From DASWHR01 sp036398095 (GTDB taxonomy: Bacteria > Actinomycetota > AC-67): DNA of 64,000 nt. The stretch is from the NCBI GenBank assembly GCA_036398095.1, contig DASWHR010000130.1, forward strand, positions 23,503 through 87,502, written 5' to 3'. Positions within the stretch are counted from its first letter, which is position 1. Every line of letters starts with the position of its first letter. Position numbers and translations under genes: made by a program. Positions 9,806 to 19,085 of the stretch are shown here, in pieces. The notes beneath the pieces were generated by a model. That model searched no databases, was not told the DNA's origin, and was given only the letters and a program-made list of their open reading frames with translations.

Positions 9806-12136
9806 ATGGGATACGCGATGGGGCCGATCTCCTCCACGCCGCGCCGCGCGCGCGGCGCGCTGGTGGCGCTTTCCGTCGGGATGCTGATCTCGTCGACCTC
9901 CGCCCTCGCTGACGAGCCGACAGACCTCGTGACGATCGAGGTCCGCTCCACCCGTGCCGATCTCGTCTCCGGCGGCGACGCCCTCGTGCGAATCGTCCTT
10001 CCCCCCGAGGCCGCACCGGCATCGCTCGTTGTGGACCTCAACGAATCCGACATCACCGACAGGTTCGCGGTCCGTCCGAACGGACATCTGGAAGGCATCG
10101 TCGCTCCATTGCTCGACGGCGACAATTCCCTCGTGGTGCACCTCCCCGACGGCTCGGGGGCGCGCATGACGATCACCAACCATCCCGCGAGCGGCCCCTT
10201 GTTCTCAGGACCGCACCTGCAACCTTGGTCGTGCCGCCCGGAGGCACTGGACGAACGTTGTTCGCGGGCGACGACCTTCGAGTACTTCTACATGTCGCTG
10301 TCGTCAGGATCCTTCCAGCCGTATGGACCCGACGGGCCACAGAAGCCTCCCGGCAATGGCAAAGCGGGCTTGTGTGGGGCGATCCCGGGTGCGGTATGGG
10401 ATGCGTTCCCGTACTCCGATTCGGGATACGTCAACGGCGCGTGCGAACGCACGCCCGCGAATCCTCTGCCCGAGGATCCCCTCGCTCAAGAGCCCGACGA
10501 GTCCGACGTCGCAACGACGAAGACGGATGAGGGCAAGACCGTGCCCTACATCGTTCGGCTCGAGACGGGGATCGTCGATCGCGATCGCTATCAGGTCGCC
10601 GTTCTGTTCGATCCGGACGAGCCTTGGGATCGCTGGGCGCCACAGGACGCATGGAACCGCAAGCTCGTGATCTCACACGGCCACGGATGCGGTGCGACGT
10701 ACGGGCAGGGAGAGGAACTCACCGTCTTGGAGGAGCAACGCGCCCTGTCGAAGGGGTACGCCGTGATGAACACGGCGCTGAACAACAGCGGCAGCAACTG
10801 CAACCCCGTCGTCCAGGCCGAATCGATGGTCATGGCGAAGGAACACGTCATCGAGACATACGGCGATGTGCTGTTCACGATGGGTTCGGGCGGCTCGGGC
10901 GGCGCGCTCGCGCAGCAGTGGGTGGCGAACGCGTATCCCGGCATCTACGACGGCCTTCTGCTCGGACAGAGTTTCCCCGACGCGTGGTCGACGACGATGG
11001 AGATGGAGGATTGCGCGCTGCTGCTCGAATACTGGCAAGACCCGACTCGGTGGGCGCCCGGTGTGGCGTGGACGGAAGCGCAGAAGGCGGGCGTCGAAGG
11101 CCATCTCAGCACGTCGGTATGCCAGGAGAACGTCACCGTCGCCGGATTCAACAAGCTGTTCCAGCCGGCCGTCGGCCGCAGTTGCACCGTGCCGGCTGCG
11201 ATGTTGTACAACCCGTCGACCAATCCGAGCGGCGTTCGCTGCTCCCTGCAGGACTACACGGTGAACGTGCTTGGTGTCCGCCCTCCCGAGCTGTGGACCG
11301 ATGCGGAAGAGCATGCAGGAAGGGGCTTCGCCGGGCGACCGTACGACAACGTCGGCGTTCAATATGGGCTCGCCGCGTTGCGAGCCGGGACGATCACGCC
11401 CGCGCAGTTCGTCGATCTGAACCGCGCAATCGGTGCGCATGATCTCGACTACGCTCATCAAGGCGACCGGGTCGCCGCGGATGCCGTCACATTAGCCCGC
11501 GCGTACCGGGCGGGACTGGTGAACGAGGCGAACAATCTCGATCTCGTTCCGATCATCGACAAGCGCGGCACGAATACCGTCGAGATCCATCATCACGTTC
11601 GAACGTGGGAAGTGCGTGAACGCTTGGATCGAGCGAACGGCCATCACGAAAACCACGTCGTGTGGTGGGGGCCGGTCACCACGAACGGGGATAGCACGTT
11701 CAGCAGCGCCGCCTTCGATCTGCTGTCGCAGTGGATCACTGCCATCAAGGCGGACGCGACCGAGGATCCGCTCGACGTCAAGGTGGTCCGCAACAAGCCG
11801 GCCGGCGCCGTGGATCGATGCACGGACGGCCGTGGCGGACCGGCGGACCCGCGCGCGTGCGAGGTTCCGGATGGGACGCCGCGCATGCAGGCGGGCGGCC
11901 CGCTCGCCGACGACGTGCTCACGTGCGAGCTCACTCCCCTCGATCGAACGGCCGATTACGGGCCGCTGCCGTTCACGAACGCCGAGTGGACGCAACTCCA
12001 AGCGCTCTTCTCCGGCGGCGTTTGCGATTACAGCCGAACGGGTGTGGGCCAACAGCCGGCCGTCGCGTGGCTCACCTATGAGGCAGGCCCCGGCGGCGTG
12101 CCTCTGGGCGATGCCCCGCGATCCGACTATCTGTAA
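9806..12136 (+). CDS. Exported DUF6351-family alpha/beta-hydrolase-like protein
   Basis: About 776 residues from ATG 9806. Alternative in-frame starts are 9755, which overlaps the previous stop, and 9818. An N-terminal signal peptide (RGALVALSVGMLISSTSALA) is followed by an Ig-like stretch (IEVRSTRADLVSGGDALVRI). The catalytic-like region has KLVISHGHGCGATYGQGEEL, KEHVIETYGDVLFTMGSGGSGG and YPGIYDGLLLGQSFPDAWST. The GSGGSGG turn is the likely nucleophile elbow of an alpha/beta hydrolase. Members of DUF6351 are secreted and of unknown substrate. Many cysteines suggest disulfide-stabilised folding outside the cell. It is convergent with the NTF2-like gene at 12165. Confidence 0.8.
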   Translation: MGYAMGPISSTPRRARGALVALSVGMLISSTSALADEPTDLVTIEVRSTRADLVSGGDALVRIVLPPEAAPASLVVDLNESDITDRFAVRPNGHLEGIVAPLLDGDNSLVVHLPDGSGARMTITNHPASGPLFSGPHLQPWSCRPEALDERCSRATTFEYFYMSLSSGSFQPYGPDGPQKPPGNGKAGLCGAIPGAVWDAFPYSDSGYVNGACERTPANPLPEDPLAQEPDESDVATTKTDEGKTVPYIVRLETGIVDRDRYQVAVLFDPDEPWDRWAPQDAWNRKLVISHGHGCGATYGQGEELTVLEEQRALSKGYAVMNTALNNSGSNCNPVVQAESMVMAKEHVIETYGDVLFTMGSGGSGGALAQQWVANAYPGIYDGLLLGQSFPDAWSTTMEMEDCALLLEYWQDPTRWAPGVAWTEAQKAGVEGHLSTSVCQENVTVAGFNKLFQPAVGRSCTVPAAMLYNPSTNPSGVRCSLQDYTVNVLGVRPPELWTDAEEHAGRGFAGRPYDNVGVQYGLAALRAGTITPAQFVDLNRAIGAHDLDYAHQGDRVAADAVTLARAYRAGLVNEANNLDLVPIIDKRGTNTVEIHHHVRTWEVRERLDRANGHHENHVVWWGPVTTNGDSTFSSAAFDLLSQWITAIKADATEDPLDVKVVRNKPAGAVDRCTDGRGGPADPRACEVPDGTPRMQAGGPLADDVLTCELTPLDRTADYGPLPFTNAEWTQLQALFSGGVCDYSRTGVGQQPAVAWLTYEAGPGGVPLGDAPRSDYL

Positions 12137-12164
12137 GGGCGTATTCTTCTTGGCCTGACGCACG

Positions 12165-12554
12165 TCAGACGGTGTGCCCGGCGGCGGCGATCTCTTTGAC
12201 GAGCGACTCCGGCCACCGCCCGCCGCACCAGTGCGCGTCCTCTACGATCCCACCGTCGGCGACGCTGAGCCGGTGGATGTGGCGGGCCTTGTGGAAGACG
12301 CCGTCCTGAGTCCAGGCGCGCGTGTACTCGAGCAGCTCACCGTCCGGGAGCGGCGTCCGGCGGACTTCCGACAGTTCGGCCGGCTGGTCGAACCACTTCC
12401 CATACTGCTCGCGCAGCTCCGTGACACCCCGGACCTGCAGGCGCCAGCCTGGAACCGTCGTGTCCGAGACGGCACCATGAGTGAACACGTCGGTCTCCGC
12501 GAAACCGGCAGCCTGCACGGCATCGATGAACCGATCGACCGGATCAGAGCCCAT
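12165..12554 (-). CDS. SnoaL/NTF2-like protein
   Basis: A 129-residue NTF2-like cone fold. VDRFIDAVQAAGFAETDVFT, then GAVSDTTVPGWRLQVRGVTE, then a C-terminal sheet with HIHRLSVADGGIVEDAHWCG. Start ATG 12554 is placed by GGGAG upstream; an in-frame GTG lies one codon earlier. It follows the SdrD-repeat lipoprotein gene by 21 bp on the same strand and may share its transcript. The ligand or reaction cannot be deduced. Confidence 0.7.
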   Translation of the reverse strand: MGSDPVDRFIDAVQAAGFAETDVFTHGAVSDTTVPGWRLQVRGVTELREQYGKWFDQPAELSEVRRTPLPDGELLEYTRAWTQDGVFHKARHIHRLSVADGGIVEDAHWCGGRWPESLVKEIAAAGHTV

Positions 12555-12575
12555 CACTCGTCTCCCTTTCTTGTG

Positions 12576-14480
12576 TCATACGGCCGCCTTCCGGTAGCCG
12601 GCGTCGACGGTGAGGTCGGCTTGCCCGGCGGCGAGCACGACCGGTGCGGTCTCGCCCGTCGACGGCTCGACGTCCGAGTCGATCGCGGGATCGCCCCCGG
12701 CGTGCGGTGGAGTGTAGGACCAGCCCGGATCGGGCGGCAGCGAGAAGAGCAGCGTATAGGTGCCGGCCGCCAGATCGGTGAACTCGTAGAGGCCTTCCTG
12801 GTCTGTCGTGGTGGTGGCGAGGGCCGCGCCGGTCTCGTCGCGCAACGTAACGGTGATGCCGGCCAGGCCCGGTTCGCCTTCGTCCTGAACGCCGTCGCCG
12901 TCGAGGTCGTGCCAGGCGAAGTCGCCGATCGCGCCGGTGGGGGCTGCCGTGGAAACAAGTCCGGCATCGACAGTCACGTTCGCTTCGAGACCAACGGCAA
13001 CGATCGGGCTTTCGCCGGTGAGCGGATCCGCGTCTGAGTCGACGGTGTCGTCGCCGCCCGCGTCGGGCGTGCTGAACTCGACTCCGCCCGGCAGGACGAA
13101 CCGGATTCGATAGTCGCCGGGCAGCAGGCCGTCGAACAGGTAGAGGCCGTCGAGGTCGGTGAGCTCTTCGTCGATCATCGCCCCGGCGTCGTCGAGCAGC
13201 ACAACGTGGACGTCGGCCACACCCGCCTCGCCGGGATCCTGGATGCCGTCCTGGTTCGCATCCAGCCACACGAGGTCACCGAGCGAACCGGGCGGGCCCG
13301 GATCGAGCAGCCCGGCGTCGATGCTTCGCTCGATCTGCCCGGCGGCGAGCGTGATGGGGTCCGTCGTGCCCGACGCCGGATCCACGTCGGAGTCCAAGGT
13401 TTCATCGCTGCCGGCCCCGCGGATCGTGAACCTCCAGTCGGGGGTCGGCAGCGCGAACCGCAGCGAATAAGCTCCGTCCGGAAGACCGTGGAACTCATAC
13501 AGACCTGCGTCGTCGGTCGCGGTGGCGGCGATGGGATCGCCGTTGAAGTCGCGCAGCGTTACCGCAACTCCGGCAACTCCCGGCTCGCTTTCATCCTGCA
13601 GTCCGTCGCCGTTTCGATCGCTCCAGACGAAGTCGCCGATCGCCGCCCCGTCGGCAACGCGCGCGAACCCGGCATCGATGCTGAAGTTGGGTCGCCCGCT
13701 GCCGCGGAGTGTGACCGGACCGGTCTGCCCGGTCGCCGGATCCACGTCGGAGTCGAGCGCATCGTCGCCGGCATCGGGAATCGTGTAGTCCCACCCGGCC
13801 CCGGGCAGCGAGAAGCGCACCGCGTAGGTGCCGCCACGCAGACCGCTGAACACGTAGAAGCCGGTCGGGTCGGTGGCGGCCGTGGCCATGGTGGTGCCCG
13901 TCGCGTCCAGAAGGGTCACCGCGACGCCACCGATGCCCAGCTCGCCCTCCCCCTGCAGCCCGTCGCCGTCGACATCGTGCCAGGCAAAGTCGCCGATCAC
14001 ACCGTTGGCCGGACCCCCCGGGGTTTCGTCGACGTCGCGGACGTACCCGGCGTCGATGTTGCTGTAGACGTTTCCGGCAACGACTTCGATCGGACGGGTT
14101 TGGCCGCTGGCCGGATCGACGTCCGAATCGATGGCGTCGTCGTCTCCGGCATCGAGAATCGTGAACCGCCATCCCACACCGTCGGGTGGCAGCGAGAACC
14201 GCAATGAATACACTCCGTCGCGAAGATTGCCCTGCAGCGTCCAGGTACCATCCTCGTTCGTCACGGTGACCGCCACCGTCCAGCCCCCGTTGAGCAGTTC
14301 GACGCGGACGGCGGCGATGCCCAGTTCCCCGTCGCTCTGCAGTCCGTTGCCGTCGACGTCATGCCATGCAAGGCCGCTTCCAACAGTGTCGCTCCCGGGC
14401 ACCCCGACACAGGCCGCCAGCGCGAACACCAGCGACAGAGCGAGGCCCGTCAACCGGACCGTCTTCGCTTTGGGGGTCAT
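12576..14480 (-). CDS. Lipoprotein with five SdrD B-like repeats
   Basis: A 634-residue surface lipoprotein. The signal peptide ends in a lipobox (LVFALAACVG), so the mature protein is lipid-anchored at Cys. Five tandem SdrD_B modules of about 110 residues follow. Each begins with a variant of GDFAWHDVDGDGLQ...GE.GI.GV.V.L, contains DDAGLYEF-type and YSLRFALP-type segments, and ends with DSDVDPASG-type and AGQIERSIDAG-type segments. The Asp/Asn-Gly loops suggest calcium binding, as in staphylococcal SdrD B domains. No LPXTG sorting signal is seen, so the anchor is lipid, not sortase. The DNA also repeats, so recombination could change repeat number. RBS AAGGA precedes ATG 14480. Confidence 0.85.
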   Translation of the reverse strand: MTPKAKTVRLTGLALSLVFALAACVGVPGSDTVGSGLAWHDVDGNGLQSDGELGIAAVRVELLNGGWTVAVTVTNEDGTWTLQGNLRDGVYSLRFSLPPDGVGWRFTILDAGDDDAIDSDVDPASGQTRPIEVVAGNVYSNIDAGYVRDVDETPGGPANGVIGDFAWHDVDGDGLQGEGELGIGGVAVTLLDATGTTMATAATDPTGFYVFSGLRGGTYAVRFSLPGAGWDYTIPDAGDDALDSDVDPATGQTGPVTLRGSGRPNFSIDAGFARVADGAAIGDFVWSDRNGDGLQDESEPGVAGVAVTLRDFNGDPIAATATDDAGLYEFHGLPDGAYSLRFALPTPDWRFTIRGAGSDETLDSDVDPASGTTDPITLAAGQIERSIDAGLLDPGPPGSLGDLVWLDANQDGIQDPGEAGVADVHVVLLDDAGAMIDEELTDLDGLYLFDGLLPGDYRIRFVLPGGVEFSTPDAGGDDTVDSDADPLTGESPIVAVGLEANVTVDAGLVSTAAPTGAIGDFAWHDLDGDGVQDEGEPGLAGITVTLRDETGAALATTTTDQEGLYEFTDLAAGTYTLLFSLPPDPGWSYTPPHAGGDPAIDSDVEPSTGETAPVVLAAGQADLTVDAGYRKAAV

Positions 14481-14547
14481 GGGCCTGTCCTTCGAGGCGG
14501 TGGTGCTCGATATCCCCGCGACCGTGTCATTTGACCCCTCCACGAAC

Positions 14548-15561
14548 TCACTTGGTCCCGTGGATCACGACGTGGGTGGGCGTGACGTCGATCGAGCCGA
14601 CATCGCGGAACCCGGCGCCTTCGAGCAGTTCGACGAACCTGCTCGTCGGCAGGAGCTGGCATCCGATGTGCGCTTCGAACGCCTGGACGCCGCACATCAG
14701 CCGTCCCGGAACGGTGCGCAAATCCTGCTCGCGCTCGGGGAAAGGAAACTCCGATACGAGGAAGGTGCCTCCATCGTCCAGCGCGCGATGCACGCGCTGA
14801 ACGGCGCGTTCGATGTCGCGAGCCTCGTGGAGGCTGATGTTGATGATCGCGAGGTCGTTGCCGCCGTCGATCTCGAGATCCTCCAAGAAGCTCTGCACGA
14901 AGGTGAACTGCTCGCCGACGCCTCGCTCCTTCATCTCTCGCTCAGCAGTCGCGAGGCTGTATCGGTCGCAATCGACCGCCGTCACCTGCGTCTTCGGGTA
15001 TGCGGCCACCACCTTCGCCGGTCCGCGGCACACACCGCAGGCCAGATCTAGCAACCGCGCGCCCCGTTCCAGCGACGCCTGAACCGTCGGCAGCTTCGGA
15101 ACGACCGTGCCGAGCATCCGGCGGTAGTAGGTCTGGCCGTTCTCGCCCACGGCGTCGATCCACTCGGGATCGAAATCGCTCCACCACTCGCGCTCCCCGG
15201 TACGCGCAAGGGTGCGCAGATCGAGGAACGTCTCGCGCAGCGCAACCAGCGTCTGCACCGCTCCGGCGGCGTACGCGGGCGCCTCGGGGTCGAGCAGCAG
15301 CGTCCCCATGTGCTCGGCCAGCCGGTAACGGCCGTCGTCCTGGTCGAGGATCTCGCCCGCGTAGGCCGCGCGCAGCACGACCATGGTGTAGAGCGGGTCC
15401 AGCTCGAGCGTCTTCGCGACCTCGTCGGCCGTCACGCCGTCCGCCCGTTGGGCCAGGTGCTCGAAGATCCCCAGCCGCAACCCGAGGTCGACCGCCCACG
15501 TGGTCGCGACCCCCGACAATGGTCCCAGAATCTTGCCCGCCTGTTCCGCGATTTCAGCCAT
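14548..15561 (-). CDS. SAM-dependent methyltransferase with N-terminal winged helix
   Basis: A 337-residue class I methyltransferase. The N-terminal 90 residues resemble the dimerisation/winged-helix region of plant and bacterial O-methyltransferases (ATTWAVDLGLRLGIFEHLAQ, then ADEVAKTLELDPLYTMVVLR). The catalytic domain shows motif I in RLLDLACGVCRGPAKVVAAY, the acidic ribose-binding region in TQVTAVDCDRYSLATAE, and IINISLHEARDIE. Its substrate is probably a small molecule. The start 15561 follows GGAGGAGGGG. It lies between the SdrD lipoprotein gene and the large AAA regulator, all on the minus strand, with gaps of about 70 bp. Confidence 0.82.
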   Translation of the reverse strand: MAEIAEQAGKILGPLSGVATTWAVDLGLRLGIFEHLAQRADGVTADEVAKTLELDPLYTMVVLRAAYAGEILDQDDGRYRLAEHMGTLLLDPEAPAYAAGAVQTLVALRETFLDLRTLARTGEREWWSDFDPEWIDAVGENGQTYYRRMLGTVVPKLPTVQASLERGARLLDLACGVCRGPAKVVAAYPKTQVTAVDCDRYSLATAEREMKERGVGEQFTFVQSFLEDLEIDGGNDLAIINISLHEARDIERAVQRVHRALDDGGTFLVSEFPFPEREQDLRTVPGRLMCGVQAFEAHIGCQLLPTSRFVELLEGAGFRDVGSIDVTPTHVVIHGTK

Positions 15562-15637
15562 CCTGCCCGCCCCTCCTCCATCGAGCCGCCGGATGCGGCC
15601 CCTCACCGAAGGAGGCGCGAGGGAGTGCCGCGCGATG

Positions 15638-18600
15638 CTAGGCGCGCGCTTCGACCCGCCACGCGACCGGATGCTCGGGCGCGTACGAGCAGAAGGCGCC
15701 GGTGCGGATCGAGACCCGAAGGTGCCGTCCCAGCTCGGGATGCTCCCGCGAGATGCGGTCGATGGCGGAGCGGATTCGCCAGGTCACAGCTTTGCGGGCT
15801 CGCTCGGGGGCGGCGGGCGGCCGGCGAGGCCGTCCCCCCAGACCGACTGCGGCCGAGAGCTCCGCGGTGAGGAACTCCGCCTCCCCGCGGGCGCGCGCGG
15901 CCCGCTCGAAGTCGTTGTCCGCCGCGGCCTCGTCGATCTCCTCCTGCAGCTCTTGCAGGCGCGCACGATAGGCGCCACGCGCCTGCGAATCGACCAGCTC
16001 TCCGTCCTCGCCACTCGCTTGCACGTCGACGGCACCCATCAGATCCACGACGTGCGTCTCGCGTCCCGGTTGCGCGAGCAACGCGGCGATGTCGTGCAGG
16101 CCCTTGACATCTCGCAAGCGAATGGTGTGACCGGCGAAGGTTAACGTCCAAAACTCGCCTTCCCGCAGGAAAGCCCCGCCCGCGTTCGCCGGCCCTCCAA
16201 CCTCGCCCGCGACACCCGACCCCGCGTTCGCGATCTCGGAGAGCAGTCCCGGCATGCCGAGGCGTCGCGCTTCCGCCTCTGCGTCGCCCAGCAGCAACGC
16301 AGCGCGCTCGGCGTCTCCCGGGCCGCCGCGCGCAAGCAGCGCACTCGCGAGCTCGCGGCGGTTACGCGCCGCGAACGCGCGTGCGCCCGCGCGGACGTGC
16401 AGCCCAAGCGCCCGATCGAGATGCTCCACCGACGAGCCGGCATCGCCGAGCACGCCATCGAGCAGGCCGATCAGCCGCTCGATCGATCCCTTGCACGCCA
16501 GCCCCCGGTCGATCACGACCCAACGATCCGCGTAGGCATCGAGCAGGCGGCGCAGGTGCCCGGCGATTTCGCTTTGACCGGTAATCACCGCCGCGTCGGC
16601 CGCGTGGGCGAGCGTGACGAGGAACACCGCGTCGCGCGGCACGCCGGCGAAACCGTCTCCGGCCGCGCGTTCCAGGTTCACGCGGGCATCGTCGAGACGG
16701 CCGGCGCGCGCCTCGGCGAACGCGAGCAGCGCCCGCCAGGCCGGGATCTCCGGATGCGCGTCGCTCCCCGCCCGCGCAAGCTCCACCGCCTCGCCGATCC
16801 GCGCCGGGTCGGCCTGCTCGGCCAGAACCATCACCCTTTGAACGCCGTAGATCGATCGAGCTCCGGGGTCCTGGATCCGTTCCCCCATCGCGAGTGCCTC
16901 ATCGGCGAGCGACCCGGCGTCGCCGAACCGGCCTTCGAGCAGTGCCTCCATCGCACGCCAGACCAATCCGTCGCGCGCGTGGGTCGGCTGTCGGAGCCTG
17001 CCGGCGAGCCCGGCGTGGCGGCGAATCTCGCCGCGCGCCGCGCTCAGGTCGCCCGCCTCGACCAGGTCGACGACCCGCCAGGCGCGCGCACGCACCTCGA
17101 GATCGAGGTCGTTCATGCGGCCGGCAATCGCGGCCACTTCATCGGCGAGGGCCATCCGGCCGTGAAGGTCGTCTGGTCCCCATAGGACGCGCCGGGCGAT
17201 GAGCGCATCGGCCAAGGCGGGGTCGTCGTGCGCGGCGCGTGCGATCTCGATCGCTTCGCCGCCGACCGCGTCCCGCTCGGCATCCGAGACCGTGTAGTAC
17301 TGCGCCTGCGCCAGTCGCGCGAGCACGCGGGCGCGCAACGGCGCCGCGCCCGCCTCACCCAGCGCATCGCGGGCATCCTTGAGCAGATCGACGAGTTCCG
17401 GGTCGTCGCCCCACACCGGTGAAGCCGTGCCGAGCCCCAACGCGGCCGCGACAAGACGCGTGGCGTCGCCGCCGGCACGGGCCAGATCGGCCGCGGCGAG
17501 GAACGCCTCTCGCGCCGCCTCGGTTTCGCCCGCACGCACGCGCGCGCGCCCGAGCGAGGACTGCACGTCGCATCGCTCATCGGGACCGACCTCCGCCGGC
17601 TCGAGGTCGACCACGCCCAGCGCCCGCTCGAAGTGCCGGGTCGCTTCCTCCCACGCCGGCGTCGCCATCGCCCGCTCGCCGGCACGTCGCGCATACTCGA
17701 ACGCTCGCCGCGCACCGCCCAGTGGCGCGGCACGCACATAGTGCACGGCAATCGCCGAAAGGTGCTCCGCCGCGGCGCCGTAGAGCTCTTCGAGCACCTC
17801 GCCGGTGCGGCCGTGCAGCGATGCCCGCCGCTCGGCCGGCGTCGCCTGGTAGAGCACATCCCGGATCAGCGAATGAGCGAAGGCGTAGTGCCCGGGCGTC
17901 TCGGGCGTCTCGATGACGAGCCTGGCGACGATGCCATGATCGAGCGCGCCCAGCGCATCGTGGCGGTCGATGCCCGCCACGCGCGCGACCGATTCGAGCG
18001 TGAACTTCTCGCCCTCCACCGCAGCAACCTCGAGGATCTCCTGCGCTTCGGGTGGCAGCATGCCGAGCCGGCGCGCGATGACTTCCCGCACGTTCGCCGG
18101 AGTCGCGCCGATCGCCGGCGGCCCTGAGTCGAGCGTCTCGATCGAACCCTCAGTTCGAGCAAGCCGCACGAGCTCGCGCACAAACAGCGGATTTCCGCCG
18201 GTCCGCCTGAGAGTGGCGTCGACCACAGCCGGATCCGGCTCGGCACCCGTGGTGACGGCGATGAAGCGGGCCACCTCGGAGCGCGCCAGGCCCGACAGCG
18301 GAAGCCGCATTGCCATCCGGTCGAGATCCGTCAGCGCCGCGGCCGCCGGGTGCTGGCGATCCGCTTCGAGATCGCGGAACGTGCCCACGACCAGCAACCG
18401 GCTGCCGTGCAACTCGCCGGCTACAAACCGAAGCGCGAGCAGCGACGACGCGTCGGCCCAATGAAGATCGTCGAGCACGACCAGGATCGGCTGTCGCTCG
18501 GCGCCGCGAAGAAGCGCGTCGGCGAGCGCATCGAACAGGCGGAAGCGAACTCGCTCGGCTTCGTCTGGCTCGGGCGGCGCTGAGACATCGCCCACATGCT

Positions 18601-18943
18601 CGGGCAGGAGAGGAGCCAGATCCAACGCTCGCAGACCCGTCTGGTCAAGCGAATCGACGCCGTTCTCGCGCATCCAGGCCTTGAGTACCTGCGACCAGGG
18701 CCAGTAGGCGGGTGCGCCTCCGCCTTCCCAGCACGTTCCCCACAGCACGAGAGCGCCACGGGCGCGTGCACGCACGGCCAGCTCGCCGGCGAGCCGCGTC
18801 TTGCCTATGCCGGGGTCGCCGGTGACCAGCACCAGGCTGCCCCGCTTCGCTTCGGCGGCATCGAGCGCTGCGTCGAGATCCGCGAGCGCATGTGAACGGC
18901 CGACGAAGACGCCCGCGGAATCCCGGCCCCGCTGCTCGATCAC
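15638..18943 (-). CDS. Large AAA ATPase/TPR signal-transduction protein
   Basis: About 1101 residues. N-terminal STAND/AAA_16 ATPase: VFVGRSHALADLDAALDAAE, Walker A TGDPGIGKTRL (42-52), Walker B ILVVLDDLHWAD, and the RRTGGNPLFVRELV sensor region. A long helical middle (about 430-950) is TPR-like. The end carries a conserved module (FWTLTFAGHTIRLRDVKGLH, YRARLQELQEEIDEAAADND, VTWRIRSAIDRISREHPELG) that I recognise from predicted actinobacterial ATPase regulators related to adenylate-cyclase or BTAD proteins. No LuxR HTH is present, so its output is unclear. GTG 18943 is the likeliest start; the frame is open further upstream but overlaps the divergent promoter region. Tandem helical repeats sense unknown ligands in relatives. 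Confidence 0.85.
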   Translation of the reverse strand: MIEQRGRDSAGVFVGRSHALADLDAALDAAEAKRGSLVLVTGDPGIGKTRLAGELAVRARARGALVLWGTCWEGGGAPAYWPWSQVLKAWMRENGVDSLDQTGLRALDLAPLLPEHVGDVSAPPEPDEAERVRFRLFDALADALLRGAERQPILVVLDDLHWADASSLLALRFVAGELHGSRLLVVGTFRDLEADRQHPAAAALTDLDRMAMRLPLSGLARSEVARFIAVTTGAEPDPAVVDATLRRTGGNPLFVRELVRLARTEGSIETLDSGPPAIGATPANVREVIARRLGMLPPEAQEILEVAAVEGEKFTLESVARVAGIDRHDALGALDHGIVARLVIETPETPGHYAFAHSLIRDVLYQATPAERRASLHGRTGEVLEELYGAAAEHLSAIAVHYVRAAPLGGARRAFEYARRAGERAMATPAWEEATRHFERALGVVDLEPAEVGPDERCDVQSSLGRARVRAGETEAAREAFLAAADLARAGGDATRLVAAALGLGTASPVWGDDPELVDLLKDARDALGEAGAAPLRARVLARLAQAQYYTVSDAERDAVGGEAIEIARAAHDDPALADALIARRVLWGPDDLHGRMALADEVAAIAGRMNDLDLEVRARAWRVVDLVEAGDLSAARGEIRRHAGLAGRLRQPTHARDGLVWRAMEALLEGRFGDAGSLADEALAMGERIQDPGARSIYGVQRVMVLAEQADPARIGEAVELARAGSDAHPEIPAWRALLAFAEARAGRLDDARVNLERAAGDGFAGVPRDAVFLVTLAHAADAAVITGQSEIAGHLRRLLDAYADRWVVIDRGLACKGSIERLIGLLDGVLGDAGSSVEHLDRALGLHVRAGARAFAARNRRELASALLARGGPGDAERAALLLGDAEAEARRLGMPGLLSEIANAGSGVAGEVGGPANAGGAFLREGEFWTLTFAGHTIRLRDVKGLHDIAALLAQPGRETHVVDLMGAVDVQASGEDGELVDSQARGAYRARLQELQEEIDEAAADNDFERAARARGEAEFLTAELSAAVGLGGRPRRPPAAPERARKAVTWRIRSAIDRISREHPELGRHLRVSIRTGAFCSYAPEHPVAWRVEARA

Positions 18944-19085
18944 TTGCTTCGCCTCGGCCGGCGCCCACGTCCAAGCACCATTCGAACAGGATAGTGCGTG
19001 CGACGGGCACCGAGCCCCGAATGGGAGGGATCGGGCCGGTTCCCGTCGAACTGTGCGGGTGACGTCGGAGACCAGGGAGAGAGCA

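Noticed and set aside
12155..12168. CTGACG-CA-CGTCAG palindrome at the end of the DUF6351 gene
   Set aside because: Short stem, 2-nt loop, no T-run, and it overlaps the neighbouring stop; not enough for a terminator or operator.
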